Assembly: GCA_024235255.1 (NCBI GenBank)
Contig: JACKMT010000003.1
Location: forward strand, 496,001-560,000
Direction of reading: 5' to 3'
Source of the DNA: Chromatiaceae bacterium
Lineage (GTDB): Bacteria > Pseudomonadota > Gammaproteobacteria > Chromatiales > Chromatiaceae
DNA length: 64,000 bases
This document shows positions 35,350 to 44,319 of this stretch, in pieces. The notes under the pieces were generated by a model. The model saw nothing but the letters and a program-made list of their open reading frames with translations, ran no database searches and was not told where the DNA came from. Within the stretch, counting starts at the first letter, position 1; the number at the start of each line of letters is the position of its first letter. Position numbers and translations under genes: made by a program.

Positions 35350-36345
35350 TCACTCCCACCGGAAGCTGCGTGCGCCGAGCGCCATAAAGATTCCGGTCAT
35401 GACCGCAAGTACCGCAAGATGCCAGCGGATCTCCCAGAGGCCGGCGCCGTCGATCATCACTGCTCTTGCCGCTGTGGTTAAATGGGTAAGCGGTAGTAGC
35501 TGTGCCAACTGTTGTACCACCGCGGGCGATCCCTCCAGCGAGAACCAGACGCCGGAGAGCAGCATCATTGGCCAGCTCAGCATGTTTAGCAGGCCATTGG
35601 CAGCCTCCTCATTGGCCATGCGCGCCGCAATGATGAGACCCAGGCTGATCATACTCAGCGTGCCCAGCGTCAATACCAACAGCAGCGTCAGATAGGAGCC
35701 GTGCATACGGAATCCGACGAACAGGTTGGTGCCGGCATACACCAGACTGGTCACCATAACGATCAGCCATAAGCGCGAGACCACCTGAGCTGAAAGGAAC
35801 TCAAACGGCGTCAGCGGCGTCGCCTTGAGGCGTTTCAAGACACCGTTTTTGCGGTAGCGGACGATGACGTAACCGACGCCGAACAGTGAACTGAACATCA
35901 CGTTCATACCCAGCACACCAGGGATCAGCCAATCCACATAGCGGATCTCTTTTCCGCTTACGGTCTGTTTGCTGAGACTGCCGCCGGTGGCTGTCAGCAA
36001 CCGCTCAAGAATGTACCCGTTGGCCGAGGTTCGATTGATCCAGTAGCGCTGCCGCTCCAGGTCGAGGAGCATATCCAGCTGATGGCGCTCCACCTTGGGA
36101 ATGGCGTCTGCGAGGTCGTCGATCGGGATGAAACTGATATGCTCGACAGCGAGAAACGCCAGCGCGCCGGCCGGCTCCCCCTTGACGCCCACCTTGAACA
36201 GATCCTGATTGTCGGAAGTGAAGGCGAACGCAAATCCCATCACGATCAGTACCGGCAGCAGGATATTCCAGGAGAGCGCCATCCGGTCGCGCAGGAATTC
36301 ACGGTTGCGTGCCGCAAGGGTGGCAGTAAAACGGCGTAGATTCAT
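35350..36345 (-). CDS. ABC-2 type transporter permease
   Basis: A 331-residue ABC-2 membrane protein. After a first membrane segment (MALSWNILLPVLIVMGFAFA) comes a large external domain of ~150 residues, then five hydrophobic segments in the C-terminal half. This layout is that of exporters of drugs, lipids or polysaccharides; the substrate is unknown. It starts 18 bp after the ATPase stop, so the two form one exporter operon. Confidence 0.88.
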   Translation of the reverse strand: MNLRRFTATLAARNREFLRDRMALSWNILLPVLIVMGFAFAFTSDNQDLFKVGVKGEPAGALAFLAVEHISFIPIDDLADAIPKVERHQLDMLLDLERQRYWINRTSANGYILERLLTATGGSLSKQTVSGKEIRYVDWLIPGVLGMNVMFSSLFGVGYVIVRYRKNGVLKRLKATPLTPFEFLSAQVVSRLWLIVMVTSLVYAGTNLFVGFRMHGSYLTLLLVLTLGTLSMISLGLIIAARMANEEAANGLLNMLSWPMMLLSGVWFSLEGSPAVVQQLAQLLPLTHLTTAARAVMIDGAGLWEIRWHLAVLAVMTGIFMALGARSFRWE

Positions 36346-36363
36346 TTGGCGGCACCTTGCAGG

Positions 36364-37251
36364 CTAGGCTCTTAGCTCGTGGCCGGTCAGCTCGATAAAA
36401 AGGTCTTCGAGCGTGGGCGAGCGGACTTGCATCTGGTCCAGTGAAATGCCCTGTTCGAGCAGTGTGCGAATGCTGGCGTTAAGGTCGGCGCTGTGTATCT
36501 CCACCTGGGTGTTGCGCCGGTGCAGGTTGAAGCCGGTCTGTTCGCGTAATGTTGCGGGGATCTGTTCGACTGGAAGTGAGATGACCGCATTCTCGAAGTG
36601 GGCTTTGAGCAGCTGCTGCGGCGACCCCTGGGCGATGATACGGCCCCGATCCATGATCGCGATCCGGTCGCACAGCTGGTACGCCTCATCCATGTAATGG
36701 GTGGTCAGGGCGACGGTTTTCTGTTCGGATTTGATGGTATGAATCAATTGCCAGAAGTTGCGTCTGGCCTGCGGGTCCAGACCGGTGGTGGGCTCGTCGA
36801 GAAAAAGGATCTCCGGATCGTTGATCAGCGCGACCGCCAGCAGCAGCCGCTGGCGCTGACCGCCGGAGAGCTTCTGCACGTCGCGACTGAGGAAATCGCG
36901 CAGCGCGCAGATCTCTATCAGCTCATCGAGCGGACGCGTCCGCTGGTAAAAGCTCCCAAACAGGCTGAGCGTCTCTGCCACGGTAATGTAATCCTGCAGT
37001 GCGGTGTTTTGGAACATGATGCCGGCAGACTGGCAGAACTCATGATCGATCTTTTTGCCGCGGAACAGAATCTCACCGCTGGTGGCGGGAATGATGCCCT
37101 CGAGCATTTCAACCGTGGTGGTTTTGCCTGCTCCATTGGGTCCCAGCAGGCCGACGCAGCTGCCGCGCTCGATGCTGAAGCTGATCCCGTCGACCGCCCT
37201 TACGCCCCGGTACTGCTTGACCAATTCACGCACTTCCAGCAGGGGTTGCAT
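36364..37251 (-). CDS. ABC-2 type exporter ATPase
   Basis: A 295-residue ABC ATPase: Walker A GPNGAGKT at 37-44, Q-loop MFQNTALQ, signature LSGGQRQR, Walker B ILFLDEPTTGLDP, and switch His in LTTHYMDEA. A ~75-residue C-terminal extension ends TLEDLFIELTGHELRA, common in this exporter class. It pairs with the permease downstream. A tRNA-Arg gene lies 16 bp upstream on the same strand. Confidence 0.92.
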   Translation of the reverse strand: MQPLLEVRELVKQYRGVRAVDGISFSIERGSCVGLLGPNGAGKTTTVEMLEGIIPATSGEILFRGKKIDHEFCQSAGIMFQNTALQDYITVAETLSLFGSFYQRTRPLDELIEICALRDFLSRDVQKLSGGQRQRLLLAVALINDPEILFLDEPTTGLDPQARRNFWQLIHTIKSEQKTVALTTHYMDEAYQLCDRIAIMDRGRIIAQGSPQQLLKAHFENAVISLPVEQIPATLREQTGFNLHRRNTQVEIHSADLNASIRTLLEQGISLDQMQVRSPTLEDLFIELTGHELRA

Positions 37252-37267
37252 CGGGCTGCTCCTAAAA

Positions 37268-37344
37268 TGGTGCCCCCGACACGATTCGAACGTGTGACCT
37301 CACCCTTAGGAGGGGTGCGCTCTATCCTACTGAGCTACGGGGGC
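37268..37344 (-). tRNA. tRNA-Arg (CCT anticodon)
   Basis: A 77-nt cloverleaf on the minus strand: acceptor GCCCCCG/CGGGGGC, D arm beginning TAGCTCAGT, anticodon loop CTCCTAA (anticodon CCT), T arm with TTCGAAT, and encoded CCA at 37268-37270. It reads AGG codons. Confidence 0.95.
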
Positions 37345-37519
37345 CGAATTGGCCGCGGACAGAATTCCGCGAAGGGAGGTTCTGCCGGGTGGCTATGTTA
37401 GCCTGTTAACGGACGGCTGCAAAGTTTCGCCGGTCGAGCGAGTGGCCGCACTCCATTGCGCCACTCGCCCGTGCGGTCAATCGGTCACGTGCTCTAATCC
37501 CGCCTGTGGATGGGTGATC

Positions 37520-39397
37520 TCAGTGGCTATCCGCGATGCGGAACTGCTTCACCAGGCTGTTCAGATCGGACATAAGCCGGGTGAGTTCGCCACTGGCAGC
37601 AGCAACTTCATGGGCGTGCTGTGTCGTTTCGCCTGCGGCATGGCTTATGTTGTGGATGTTACGGTCTATTTCTGCACTCACGCTGCTCTGCTCCTCGGCG
37701 GCGCTGGCAATTTGGGTATTCAGATCACTGATCGTCCGCGCGGCGGCGGTGATCGATTCCAGCGAGCTGCCTGCGGCGCCCGCCTCCTTTACGCTCCTCT
37801 CCGCGAGATCCCGTCCATTCTCCATCACCTGTGCCGCGTTGCTGGCGCCGATCTGGACATGTTCAATCATGCGTTGAATCTCCTCCGTCGACTCCTGGGT
37901 GCGCTGCGCAAGCGTACGCACTTCATCCGCAACCACGGCAAAGCCCCGGCCCTGATCGCCTGCCCTTGCTGCTTCGATTGCCGCGTTCAGCGCCAGCAGA
38001 TTGGTTTGATCCGCGATACCGCGGATAACATCCAATATACTGCCAATGTTTTGTGAATCCGCAGCAAGCTTTTGGATAACCTCGGCCGCCTTTTTGACCT
38101 CCAGCGCCAGCCCATTGATCGAGCGGGTGGTTTCCGCAACGACCTCGTAACCCCTGCGCGCCTCGGTGTCAGAGAGCTGGGCCGCCTCGGCCGCATTCTC
38201 CACATTGTGTGCGACATCCCGGACAGTTGCCGTCATTTCGGTCATGGCAGTCGCAACCTGTTCGGTCTCGCTCTTCAACTGCTCCATGCTGGTGAGGCTC
38301 TGACCGCTGCTGCGCGACATCTGTTCACTGGCGACAGCCAATCGCGTGCTGGCTGAGCGCAGTTCGCTGATCACGGCGTGGATCTTGGCCACAAACCGGT
38401 TGAAACTCTGGCCAACCTGCGCAAACTCATCGTTGCCGCTGCTGTCCAGCGTCTTGGTAAGATCGCCCTCGCCCTCGGCGATGTCCTGCATCCGAATATT
38501 CAGCAGATTCAGGCGTTGCACCACCGAACGCATGACCGCAACAACGCCCGCTACGAGCACCAGCGTAAGCACCAATGCAGCCGAGATTTCAACCGTGCTT
38601 AGCGTATCGCGCGTAGCGGATATTTCTGCGTGCAGCATTTTGCCCGCTTCAGCGATAAGCTCTTCGGCTTCGTGCACTGCACTGCGCAGTTCACCGAGCC
38701 TGCCGTCATTGGCGGTCAACCCCCGCTCGGTGACTGCACTGACCAGCGAGTGAAAATCAGCCTTGTATTGCTGCATGCTTTCCAGAATGCGCTGTTTCTG
38801 TTGCTCGGCAATTGTTGCCGACGACAAAGTGCTCAGCAATGTTGTGAAATTTTCATCGAACTCTGCCACATATTTGCCATCCTGGCGCAGCAGAAAATCT
38901 TTTTCATTGCGCCGAAGCGTCAGCATATCGGCCAGCAGATGGTAGTCTGCGGCCTCCTTGATTAGCTGCTCCGCCGTGTGCACGGCACTCCGCAGGCTTC
39001 CTTTCCAACCGCTCTTCTCGTCGAGACCAACCGACTCCTGGATCGCAACGATGGTGCTGAATTGGCCGGTGTAGCGCTGCAGCTTCTCTGTCATTGCGGC
39101 GACACCTTTGGGGTCGATTCCCAAATCACCCGCCATACGCTCCAGCTTAGCCAGATTCTGCTGCATGATTGCAGCCTGATCGTTGAAGGCATCGCGGTAT
39201 TTCAGCGAGTCGCGGGCGAGGAAATCCTTCTCATTACGGCGCAAGATGAGCATGTTCACCTCGATATCGGTGACCAATCCATCGGTTTGGCGCAGCTGCT
39301 CAATCTTAAACAGCGAATACCTCATCAGCGCGGTCAGCGAGGCCATTGCGACAACAATGCTGACGGCGACAAGAATCAGTTTGTTTTTGATGGTCAT
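37520..39397 (-). CDS. Methyl-accepting chemotaxis protein with HBM-type sensor
   Basis: A 625-residue chemoreceptor. TM1 is near residues 7-29, TM2 near 270-289. The periplasmic part is helical and duplicated: LRRNEKDFL at 52-60 and 161-169, and LRSAVH..AE.LI.EA at 135-149 and 237-251, the pattern of helical bimodular (HBM) ligand domains that bind organic acids in Pseudomonas receptors. A HAMP domain and the signalling hairpin tip (DQTNLLALNAAIEAARAG, around residue 465) follow. No CheR-docking pentapeptide is present at the C-terminus. A sigma-28-type promoter lies 160 bp upstream. The ligand is not known. Confidence 0.92.
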   Translation of the reverse strand: MTIKNKLILVAVSIVVAMASLTALMRYSLFKIEQLRQTDGLVTDIEVNMLILRRNEKDFLARDSLKYRDAFNDQAAIMQQNLAKLERMAGDLGIDPKGVAAMTEKLQRYTGQFSTIVAIQESVGLDEKSGWKGSLRSAVHTAEQLIKEAADYHLLADMLTLRRNEKDFLLRQDGKYVAEFDENFTTLLSTLSSATIAEQQKQRILESMQQYKADFHSLVSAVTERGLTANDGRLGELRSAVHEAEELIAEAGKMLHAEISATRDTLSTVEISAALVLTLVLVAGVVAVMRSVVQRLNLLNIRMQDIAEGEGDLTKTLDSSGNDEFAQVGQSFNRFVAKIHAVISELRSASTRLAVASEQMSRSSGQSLTSMEQLKSETEQVATAMTEMTATVRDVAHNVENAAEAAQLSDTEARRGYEVVAETTRSINGLALEVKKAAEVIQKLAADSQNIGSILDVIRGIADQTNLLALNAAIEAARAGDQGRGFAVVADEVRTLAQRTQESTEEIQRMIEHVQIGASNAAQVMENGRDLAERSVKEAGAAGSSLESITAAARTISDLNTQIASAAEEQSSVSAEIDRNIHNISHAAGETTQHAHEVAAASGELTRLMSDLNSLVKQFRIADSH

Positions 39398-39861
39398 TTG
39401 GACTTTTCCCTGGTTCCCGGAATTGCGCCAGTGCTGAGAAAACCGCCATGAATGTGCAGTACGTTTGCACCGTAAACGAGGGCGGTGTCAGCTCCATTTT
39501 GCCTAATAATCAAAGCATTTCTGAACGGTGAAGGTCGATTTAAGGATCAGAAACAGATAACGGCTATTTTCTGCAGAGCTTTAGCATCACATGCTGGCTC
39601 CGTTGTGGACGCGGTACTCCGCTCACTTCCTGTTTTCACGCAAGCTGAGCTGGAGCAGCATTTATTTACGATAAATTCAAATGACAGGATTTTTTCGTTG
39701 TTTACCAGTTTTTCACTCTGCTGTGATACCGTGAAATTATTCCGGCGCGATGCCGGTCTTATCTTCCCAGAGACAACCAGTACTGCTTTTTTCGGTGCAG
39801 CAACGACGCACTGCTGATACGGATATGGGCGGCAGGAGAATGAGGTGAGGGTTGTGCGTGC
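39398..39861. other. 464-bp noncoding stretch upstream of the chemoreceptor
   Basis: Holds the sigma-28-type promoter at 39557-39583 and a ~160-base leader before the chemoreceptor gene. The part next to tRNA-Ala is AT-rich. Two overlapping frames of 110-117 codons on opposite strands have no start signals or recognisable composition, and one runs through the tRNA, so I do not call them. Confidence 0.6.
39557..39583 (-). promoter_or_regulatory. Sigma-28 (FliA) promoter of the chemoreceptor
   Basis: On the minus strand TAAAGCTC, an exact 11-base spacer, and GCCGTTAT match the FliA consensus TAAAGTTT-N11-GCCGATAA closely. It sits 160 bp upstream of the chemoreceptor start and would place it in the late flagellar class. 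Confidence 0.78.
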
Positions 39862-39937
<76 letters not shown>

Positions 39938-40043
39938 ATGAGAGGTATTTTATCACTGTAATGCGCGTACCTGGCAAGCTTGTCGTTAAACCGGCTAGGG
40001 AATACCATTACTGTCCATTGGAAAAAATCGAATCAATCATTCT

Positions 40044-41009
40044 ATGCTCGATACCGCACCGCTTTTACAGCCCACAACATTCCCAGCTATCAGCCGCAGC
40101 AAACTGCAGACGCTGCAGGTAAACCTGGGGTATCTGTGCAATCAGACCTGCAAACACTGCCATGTCAACGCCGGTCCCAACCGCACCGAGTTGATGTCCA
40201 GGGAGACCATTGATCAGGTGATTGAGCTGCTGGCAGCGCATAAAGTCTCCGTATTGGATCTGACCGGCGGCGCGCCTGAGCTCAATCCGCATTTCACCTA
40301 TCTGGTCGAGCGGGCGCGGAGTCTGGGCGTGCGGGTGATAGACCGCTGCAACCTGACGATACTCGAGGAGCCGGGGCAAGAGCGGCTGGCCGGGTTTCTG
40401 GCTGGCCAGGGTGTCGAGGTGGTCGCCTCGCTACCCTGTTATCTGAAGGAGAATGTCGACAATCAACGGGGCAAGGGTGTCTATGACGCCAGTATCGCCG
40501 GGCTGAAACGGCTCAACCGGTTGGGTTACGGAAAAGCGGGAAGCGGTTTACAGCTAAGTCTCGTCTATAATCCCCAGGGTGCTGCTCTGCCGCCCGCGCA
40601 AGATCTGCTTGAGGTCGATTATAAGCAGCGTTTGTGGAGCGATCACGGCATCGCCTTCAACAACCTGCTCACCATAACAAATATGCCCATTGCCCGCTTT
40701 GGCAGTACACTGCTCTCCAAAGGGCAGTTCGAATCCTATATGCAGCTGCTGAAGGACGCCTTCCGGCCGGCCAACCTGGGAACGGTGATGTGCCGCAGTC
40801 TGGTCAGTATCGACTGGCAGGGCTATGTCTACGATTGTGATTTCAATCAGATGCTGGACCTGCCGCTCGGTGGTGCTAAAGAGGGGAAAAAGCACGTATC
40901 GGATCTTATCGACGCCGATCTGAATGGCCACAATATCAGGATTGGAGAGCACTGCTACGGTTGTACCGCAGGTCAGGGAAGCAGCTGCGGTGGCGCACTT
41001 GCAGATTGA
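40044..41009 (+). CDS. arsS: ArsS-type radical SAM protein (arsenosugar pathway)
   Basis: A 321-residue radical SAM enzyme with the cluster motif C32-x3-C36-x2-C39 (LCNQTCKHCH) and a Cys-rich C-terminus (HCYGCTAGQGSSCGG). This combination defines the ArsS family, which adds the deoxyadenosyl group to dimethylarsenic compounds in arsenosugar synthesis in cyanobacteria. It is followed by the TIGR04282-type glycosyltransferase that commonly accompanies it. No arsM-like methyltransferase is seen nearby, so the real substrate here, arsenic or another, stays open. Confidence 0.85.
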   Translation: MLDTAPLLQPTTFPAISRSKLQTLQVNLGYLCNQTCKHCHVNAGPNRTELMSRETIDQVIELLAAHKVSVLDLTGGAPELNPHFTYLVERARSLGVRVIDRCNLTILEEPGQERLAGFLAGQGVEVVASLPCYLKENVDNQRGKGVYDASIAGLKRLNRLGYGKAGSGLQLSLVYNPQGAALPPAQDLLEVDYKQRLWSDHGIAFNNLLTITNMPIARFGSTLLSKGQFESYMQLLKDAFRPANLGTVMCRSLVSIDWQGYVYDCDFNQMLDLPLGGAKEGKKHVSDLIDADLNGHNIRIGEHCYGCTAGQGSSCGGALAD

Positions 41010-41050
41010 GTTTCCGTCTTATTTGGCCCGGTAAGGTCAGCTGGCGCTTT

Positions 41051-41710
41051 ATGCTGTTTCCGCAGGCACGAATCTTGATTTTTGCCAAGGCACCGGAGGC
41101 CGGAAGGGTGAAAACCCGCTTGGTCCCCGCATTGGGTGCCGATAGTGCGGCCGATCTCTACCTTAATCTGTTGCGATCCACAATCCATTGGATACAGGCT
41201 GCTGAAATTGCACCGCTTATCTGCTGTTGTGCGCCGGACACAGAACACAAAGTGTTTCAACAGTTCTCACACGACTATCACATTGCCCTGGAGACCCAGG
41301 TAGGCGAGGATTTGGGTGAGCGCATGGCCAACGCCGCCAGCCGGCAACTGGCTGCGAACCGGCCGGTGGTGCTCATCGGCGGCGATTGTCCCGTGCTTCA
41401 GACCCGGCACCTGCTGCAGGCGCTGGATTGGCTGAAGCAGGGCTGCGATGCGGTAATCGGTCCGGCCGAAGACGGTGGTTATGTGTTGTTGGGTTTAAAC
41501 AGATTAGCTCCGGATCTGTTTCGTGGCATCGCCTGGGGCAGCGCCGGGGTGCTGGATGAGACGCGCCGCCGGTTGCAGCGTCTGGATTGGTGCTGGCAGG
41601 AACTTGAGACGCTGTGGGATCTGGATCGTCCTGAGGACCTGCATCGGTTTCAGGCGAGGAGTGATCAGCCTGTGTGTGACGCTGAGCGCACGGCGGATCC
41701 GCGATCTTAG
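41051..41710 (+). CDS. TIGR04282-type glycosyltransferase, arsenosugar-associated
   Basis: A 219-residue nucleotide-diphospho-sugar transferase-like protein: ILIFAKAPEAGRVKTRLVPALG at the N-terminus, with VVLIGGDCPVLQ and GPAEDGGYVLLGL. This family accompanies ArsS in many bacteria. The frame is open further up to 40961, but that part overlaps arsS and does not look native; ATG 41051 gives the family start. It ends overlapping the flgZ stop by four bases. Confidence 0.85.
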   Translation: MLFPQARILIFAKAPEAGRVKTRLVPALGADSAADLYLNLLRSTIHWIQAAEIAPLICCCAPDTEHKVFQQFSHDYHIALETQVGEDLGERMANAASRQLAANRPVVLIGGDCPVLQTRHLLQALDWLKQGCDAVIGPAEDGGYVLLGLNRLAPDLFRGIAWGSAGVLDETRRRLQRLDWCWQELETLWDLDRPEDLHRFQARSDQPVCDAERTADPRS

Positions 41711-42465
41711 CCGCCCTTGATGCGGCGCAACTGCGTGCGCTCTATCCGGTTCAGGCAGCGCCCGATCTTCTGCAGTGAGGCGGGGTCGATATTTTTGAAT
41801 CTGCCGCCGATACGGGTTACTTGTTGACGTGGGTTTCTACTGCAGAAACAGACCTCCAGAGAGAAAGCGATTTCACCCTCACCCGGAACAGAAATGATGC
41901 AGCTGGGCAGTATTTCACCCTGATAAAGTTGTATGCCCTCCGCCAGTATGATGCCGGCGCCATCGCGCGAAAGATCGTTGACATAGCCCTTCACTATCTG
42001 TCGCATGCCTTTGCCACGCAGACCGTGGAAAGTGATGCCTACCCCCCTGGATGGGATGCGATAGGCGTTTCTTTGTTGATGATGTTCGATGGTTTCGGGC
42101 AGCCGTGCTTTGTAATAGGCAACGCCGTTTTTTTTACGGATCTCCAGCACGCTGGTGGCAAAGCCCAACTCCACCCCCTCCAGTCGTCCGGAAAGTTTAA
42201 GCTCATCGCGATCCTTGAGCAGCAGATGCCCATTTTCCGGGCTGAGCTCGTCCAGAATGATAAAATCGTGCTCGTCGTAGATGCCCAGCAAAGCGGTGCT
42301 GAAGCTCTCCTCCTGCCCGGACAGACGGACGCTGAACAGAACGTGGTGCGTTGAAGCGCGCATTAACAGCGCGACAATCGGTTCCCGCTCTTCGATCCGG
42401 TGATCAGCGACAGGCAACTTTTCCGGCGCTTTATCGGGAAAGATTCGCCGGAGCAGGTCGAACAT
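41707..42465 (-). CDS. flgZ: PilZ/YcgR-like c-di-GMP flagellar brake protein
   Basis: A 252-residue protein with an N-terminal YcgR-like domain (residues ~30-125) and a C-terminal PilZ domain. Both c-di-GMP contacts are present: the RxxxR motif in QQRNAYRIPS and the DxSxxG motif in NDLSRDGAGI. It lies 41 bp downstream of flgN on the same strand, like flgZ of Pseudomonas, where it slows the motor or alters swimming when c-di-GMP is high. Regulation should follow the flgM sigma-28 promoter. Confidence 0.88.
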   Translation of the reverse strand: MFDLLRRIFPDKAPEKLPVADHRIEEREPIVALLMRASTHHVLFSVRLSGQEESFSTALLGIYDEHDFIILDELSPENGHLLLKDRDELKLSGRLEGVELGFATSVLEIRKKNGVAYYKARLPETIEHHQQRNAYRIPSRGVGITFHGLRGKGMRQIVKGYVNDLSRDGAGIILAEGIQLYQGEILPSCIISVPGEGEIAFSLEVCFCSRNPRQQVTRIGGRFKNIDPASLQKIGRCLNRIERTQLRRIKGG

Positions 42466-42506
42466 CTGGGGTCTATTGCCTCAATCCGTGGATGGCTGTA
42501 TGCCGT

Positions 42507-42995
42507 TCACACCTTGGCCAGACTCTGGGGCATCCGGCCCATCTGCTGTCCGGCAGGTCCATAGGTGGTGTTCTGTTCGGTGTGACAGGTCAGTATATTC
42601 AACGCCTGGCGAACGTGGCGTTGGGCGAGTGCGACTATACCGCCGTTCACTTCGTTGCGGTCATTCAACTGTGCTGCCAGCGCCTGGAGCTGGCGCCAGC
42701 ACTCATCAATCTCACTATCGGCGGGCAACAGTTCGACAATCAGATCGGTGCCGGCCTTGCCGGCCGGTAAGGCGCGTACCGCGAGGAACCTGTCGCGCTG
42801 CTGCAACTGCTCTCCGAGTTGGTTGATCTGGGCTTGCTTTTGCAAGCTGATAGAGCGGATGGCCTCCGCCTCCCCCTGCACCAGAACCCGATGTTCCTGC
42901 TCCAGGAGCCGTAGCAGCTCCCCGGCAGTCTTCCGTTCCGCTGCAAGCATTTGCAGCAGCTGCCGGGAATCAGATGTGCTCACCGGTAACGGCAT
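42507..42995 (-). CDS. flgN: Flagellar export chaperone FlgN
   Basis: FlgN escorts the hook-filament junction proteins FlgK and FlgL to the export gate. The 162-residue product is largely helical with a long coiled-coil (LLRLLEQEHRVLVQGEAEAI) and a C-terminal region RHVRQALNILTCHT that fits the FlgN chaperone domain. The ATG overlaps the flgM stop as TGATG, the standard flgMN arrangement. Sequence is poorly conserved in this family; context carries much of the assignment. Confidence 0.85.
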   Translation of the reverse strand: MPLPVSTSDSRQLLQMLAAERKTAGELLRLLEQEHRVLVQGEAEAIRSISLQKQAQINQLGEQLQQRDRFLAVRALPAGKAGTDLIVELLPADSEIDECWRQLQALAAQLNDRNEVNGGIVALAQRHVRQALNILTCHTEQNTTYGPAGQQMGRMPQSLAKV

Positions 42996-43321
42996 CAGGT
43001 GTGTACTTCCAGGGTGGCGAGCTCTTTCTCCTGCGTGAGCAGGTTGTCGGCGGCTACGGCAGGCTGGATTTGGAAGCTGCCGGTTGCGACGGTACGCTGG
43101 ATCTCTGCAACAATTGCCGGATCAGCCACCGGAAGTTGAGCGATCTGGCTCGCCAACTCCTGCAGGTGTGTGGCGGAACTGGTCAGGCTGACCTTGTCGT
43201 CGTTCGCTGGTTTGGCTGGTTGCGCTGTGTTGCGCGCCGCCGATTTTGCTGAGGTGACCTGCCGATTCTCACCAGAACCCTGGATTTGTCCGCGAGGTAA
43301 GCCATTGATTTCAACACTCAT
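42995..43321 (-). CDS. flgM: Anti-sigma-28 factor FlgM
   Basis: FlgM holds sigma-28 inactive until it is exported through the finished hook. The 108-residue protein has the basic, disordered N-terminal half and the C-terminal binding helices (DPAIVAEIQRTVATGSFQI). It starts MSVEINGLPRGQ. A sigma-28 site lies 40-67 bp upstream, so FlgM is made from the promoter it inhibits, a feedback loop known in enterics and vibrios. Confidence 0.88.
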   Translation of the reverse strand: MSVEINGLPRGQIQGSGENRQVTSAKSAARNTAQPAKPANDDKVSLTSSATHLQELASQIAQLPVADPAIVAEIQRTVATGSFQIQPAVAADNLLTQEKELATLEVHT

Positions 43322-43361
43322 TGGGCACCTTCTTCATTTAACAAGGAATCTCTGGTGAAAA

Positions 43362-43388
43362 ATAGCGGCTGTCCACCACGAAACTTTA
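43362..43388 (-). promoter_or_regulatory. Sigma-28 (FliA) promoter of flgM-flgN-flgZ
   Basis: On the minus strand TAAAGTTT, an exact 11-base spacer, and GCCGCTAT match the FliA consensus with a perfect -35 half. It lies in the 97-bp gap between flgA and flgM and gives flgMNZ a late-class promoter apart from flgA. Confidence 0.85.
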
Positions 43389-43418
43389 GCAATAAGTCCA
43401 GCTACCTTACAGTGCTCT

Positions 43419-44123
43419 CTACAGCGTAACCTCCACTGTTCCGCTAGCAACTACCGTGCCTTCAACCTGACGACTGGAGCTATTGTTCCTGACCTTGATA
43501 CGCTGCCCTTTGCTGCCGTCCGAGAGCGCCCTGCCGGACATCCGCACCTCTATACCACCGGTCCGGCCCAGTATGATTACCTGACTGCCACGGGTTACGG
43601 CAGGTGGGCGTCTGAGCTGACCGGGCGATAAAGCGGCACCCTTCTTCACACTCAGTTTCAGCCTGCTTCCAATAGCGTTTTCCGGGTTTTCAATGTAGTC
43701 TCCATGCAGCCCGGACACCATCCGTTTCTCCACCTGGACATCTCCTTTCGCTACCATTCCGCCTCGCTCCAGCCGGCGTTTTGCCACCAGAATATGCTTG
43801 CTGACCTCAACTCTGACAGTTACATACAGTGTCCAGTTACTGCTGCCGTTGCAGCGCACGCCCACCGTATGTCTGACGCCGTTGTTGCTGGATGTGGGTG
43901 AAAAGCTCTCCAGCGGCTGTGCGCACTCCGCCAGCTGCAGCCGCCGGTCGAGCGTTGCGGGCAGGATTTTTATCTCGGCTTTCTTCTCCCCGCTATATTT
44001 GGCGACGATATGCTGCCGGGCCGCCTCCCGGATGCGCTCATGCGACTCATATTGACCGGCATGCACTGTCGCTACCGCTATCACGTTTATCGACAGCCAG
44101 CAGATTAGCAGTGGTAAGCGCAT
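43419..44123 (-). CDS. flgA: Flagellar P-ring assembly chaperone FlgA
   Basis: FlgA is a periplasmic chaperone that helps FlgI form the P ring around the rod. The 234-residue precursor has a signal peptide (LPLLICWLSINVIAVATVHA), then the N-terminal domain and the SAF/FlgA domain (VVAKRRLERGGMVAKGDV-like and GQRIKVRNNSSSRQVEGTV). The length matches the family. A sigma-54-type promoter lies upstream. It is divergent from cheV. Confidence 0.92.
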   Translation of the reverse strand: MRLPLLICWLSINVIAVATVHAGQYESHERIREAARQHIVAKYSGEKKAEIKILPATLDRRLQLAECAQPLESFSPTSSNNGVRHTVGVRCNGSSNWTLYVTVRVEVSKHILVAKRRLERGGMVAKGDVQVEKRMVSGLHGDYIENPENAIGSRLKLSVKKGAALSPGQLRRPPAVTRGSQVIILGRTGGIEVRMSGRALSDGSKGQRIKVRNNSSSRQVEGTVVASGTVEVTL

Positions 44124-44175
44124 AGCTGTTCCTCAATTCAGGTTTCAGATCTACAGAGTTCTTTTGTGTCATAAT

Positions 44176-44194
44176 ATTGACGGATCTTGTCAAT
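44176..44194. repeat. Inverted repeat in the flgA leader
   Basis: ATTGAC (44176-44181) and GTCAAT (44189-44194) are exact reverse complements separated by seven bases. The pair lies between the flgA sigma-54 site and the flgA start, so it would be in the flgA leader RNA or bind a regulator. Function unknown. Confidence 0.4.
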
Positions 44195-44208
44195 GTCTAA
44201 GAATTTTA

Positions 44209-44224
44209 AGCAAACAGCATGCCG
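44209..44224 (-). promoter_or_regulatory. Sigma-54-type promoter of flgA
   Basis: On the minus strand CGGCAT-GCTGT-TTGCT matches TGGCAC-N5-TTGCW with correct spacing and two mismatches. It lies 86 bp upstream of flgA and back to back with the cheV sigma-28 site. Confidence 0.65.
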
Positions 44225-44261
44225 GTTTTTACAGGCCGGAAATAATCCTGCTCAATTAGAC

Positions 44262-44288
44262 TAAAGCTGAAACCGCTTGCGCCGATAC
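44262..44288 (+). promoter_or_regulatory. Sigma-28 (FliA) promoter of cheV-cheR
   Basis: TAAAGCTG at 44262-44269, an exact 11-base spacer, and GCCGATAC at 44281-44288 match the FliA consensus, including GCCGATA. Transcription would begin about 25 bases before the cheV ATG. Confidence 0.85.
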
Positions 44289-44319
44289 CAACGATTATGC
44301 GGTTAGACTGGAGAGACGA

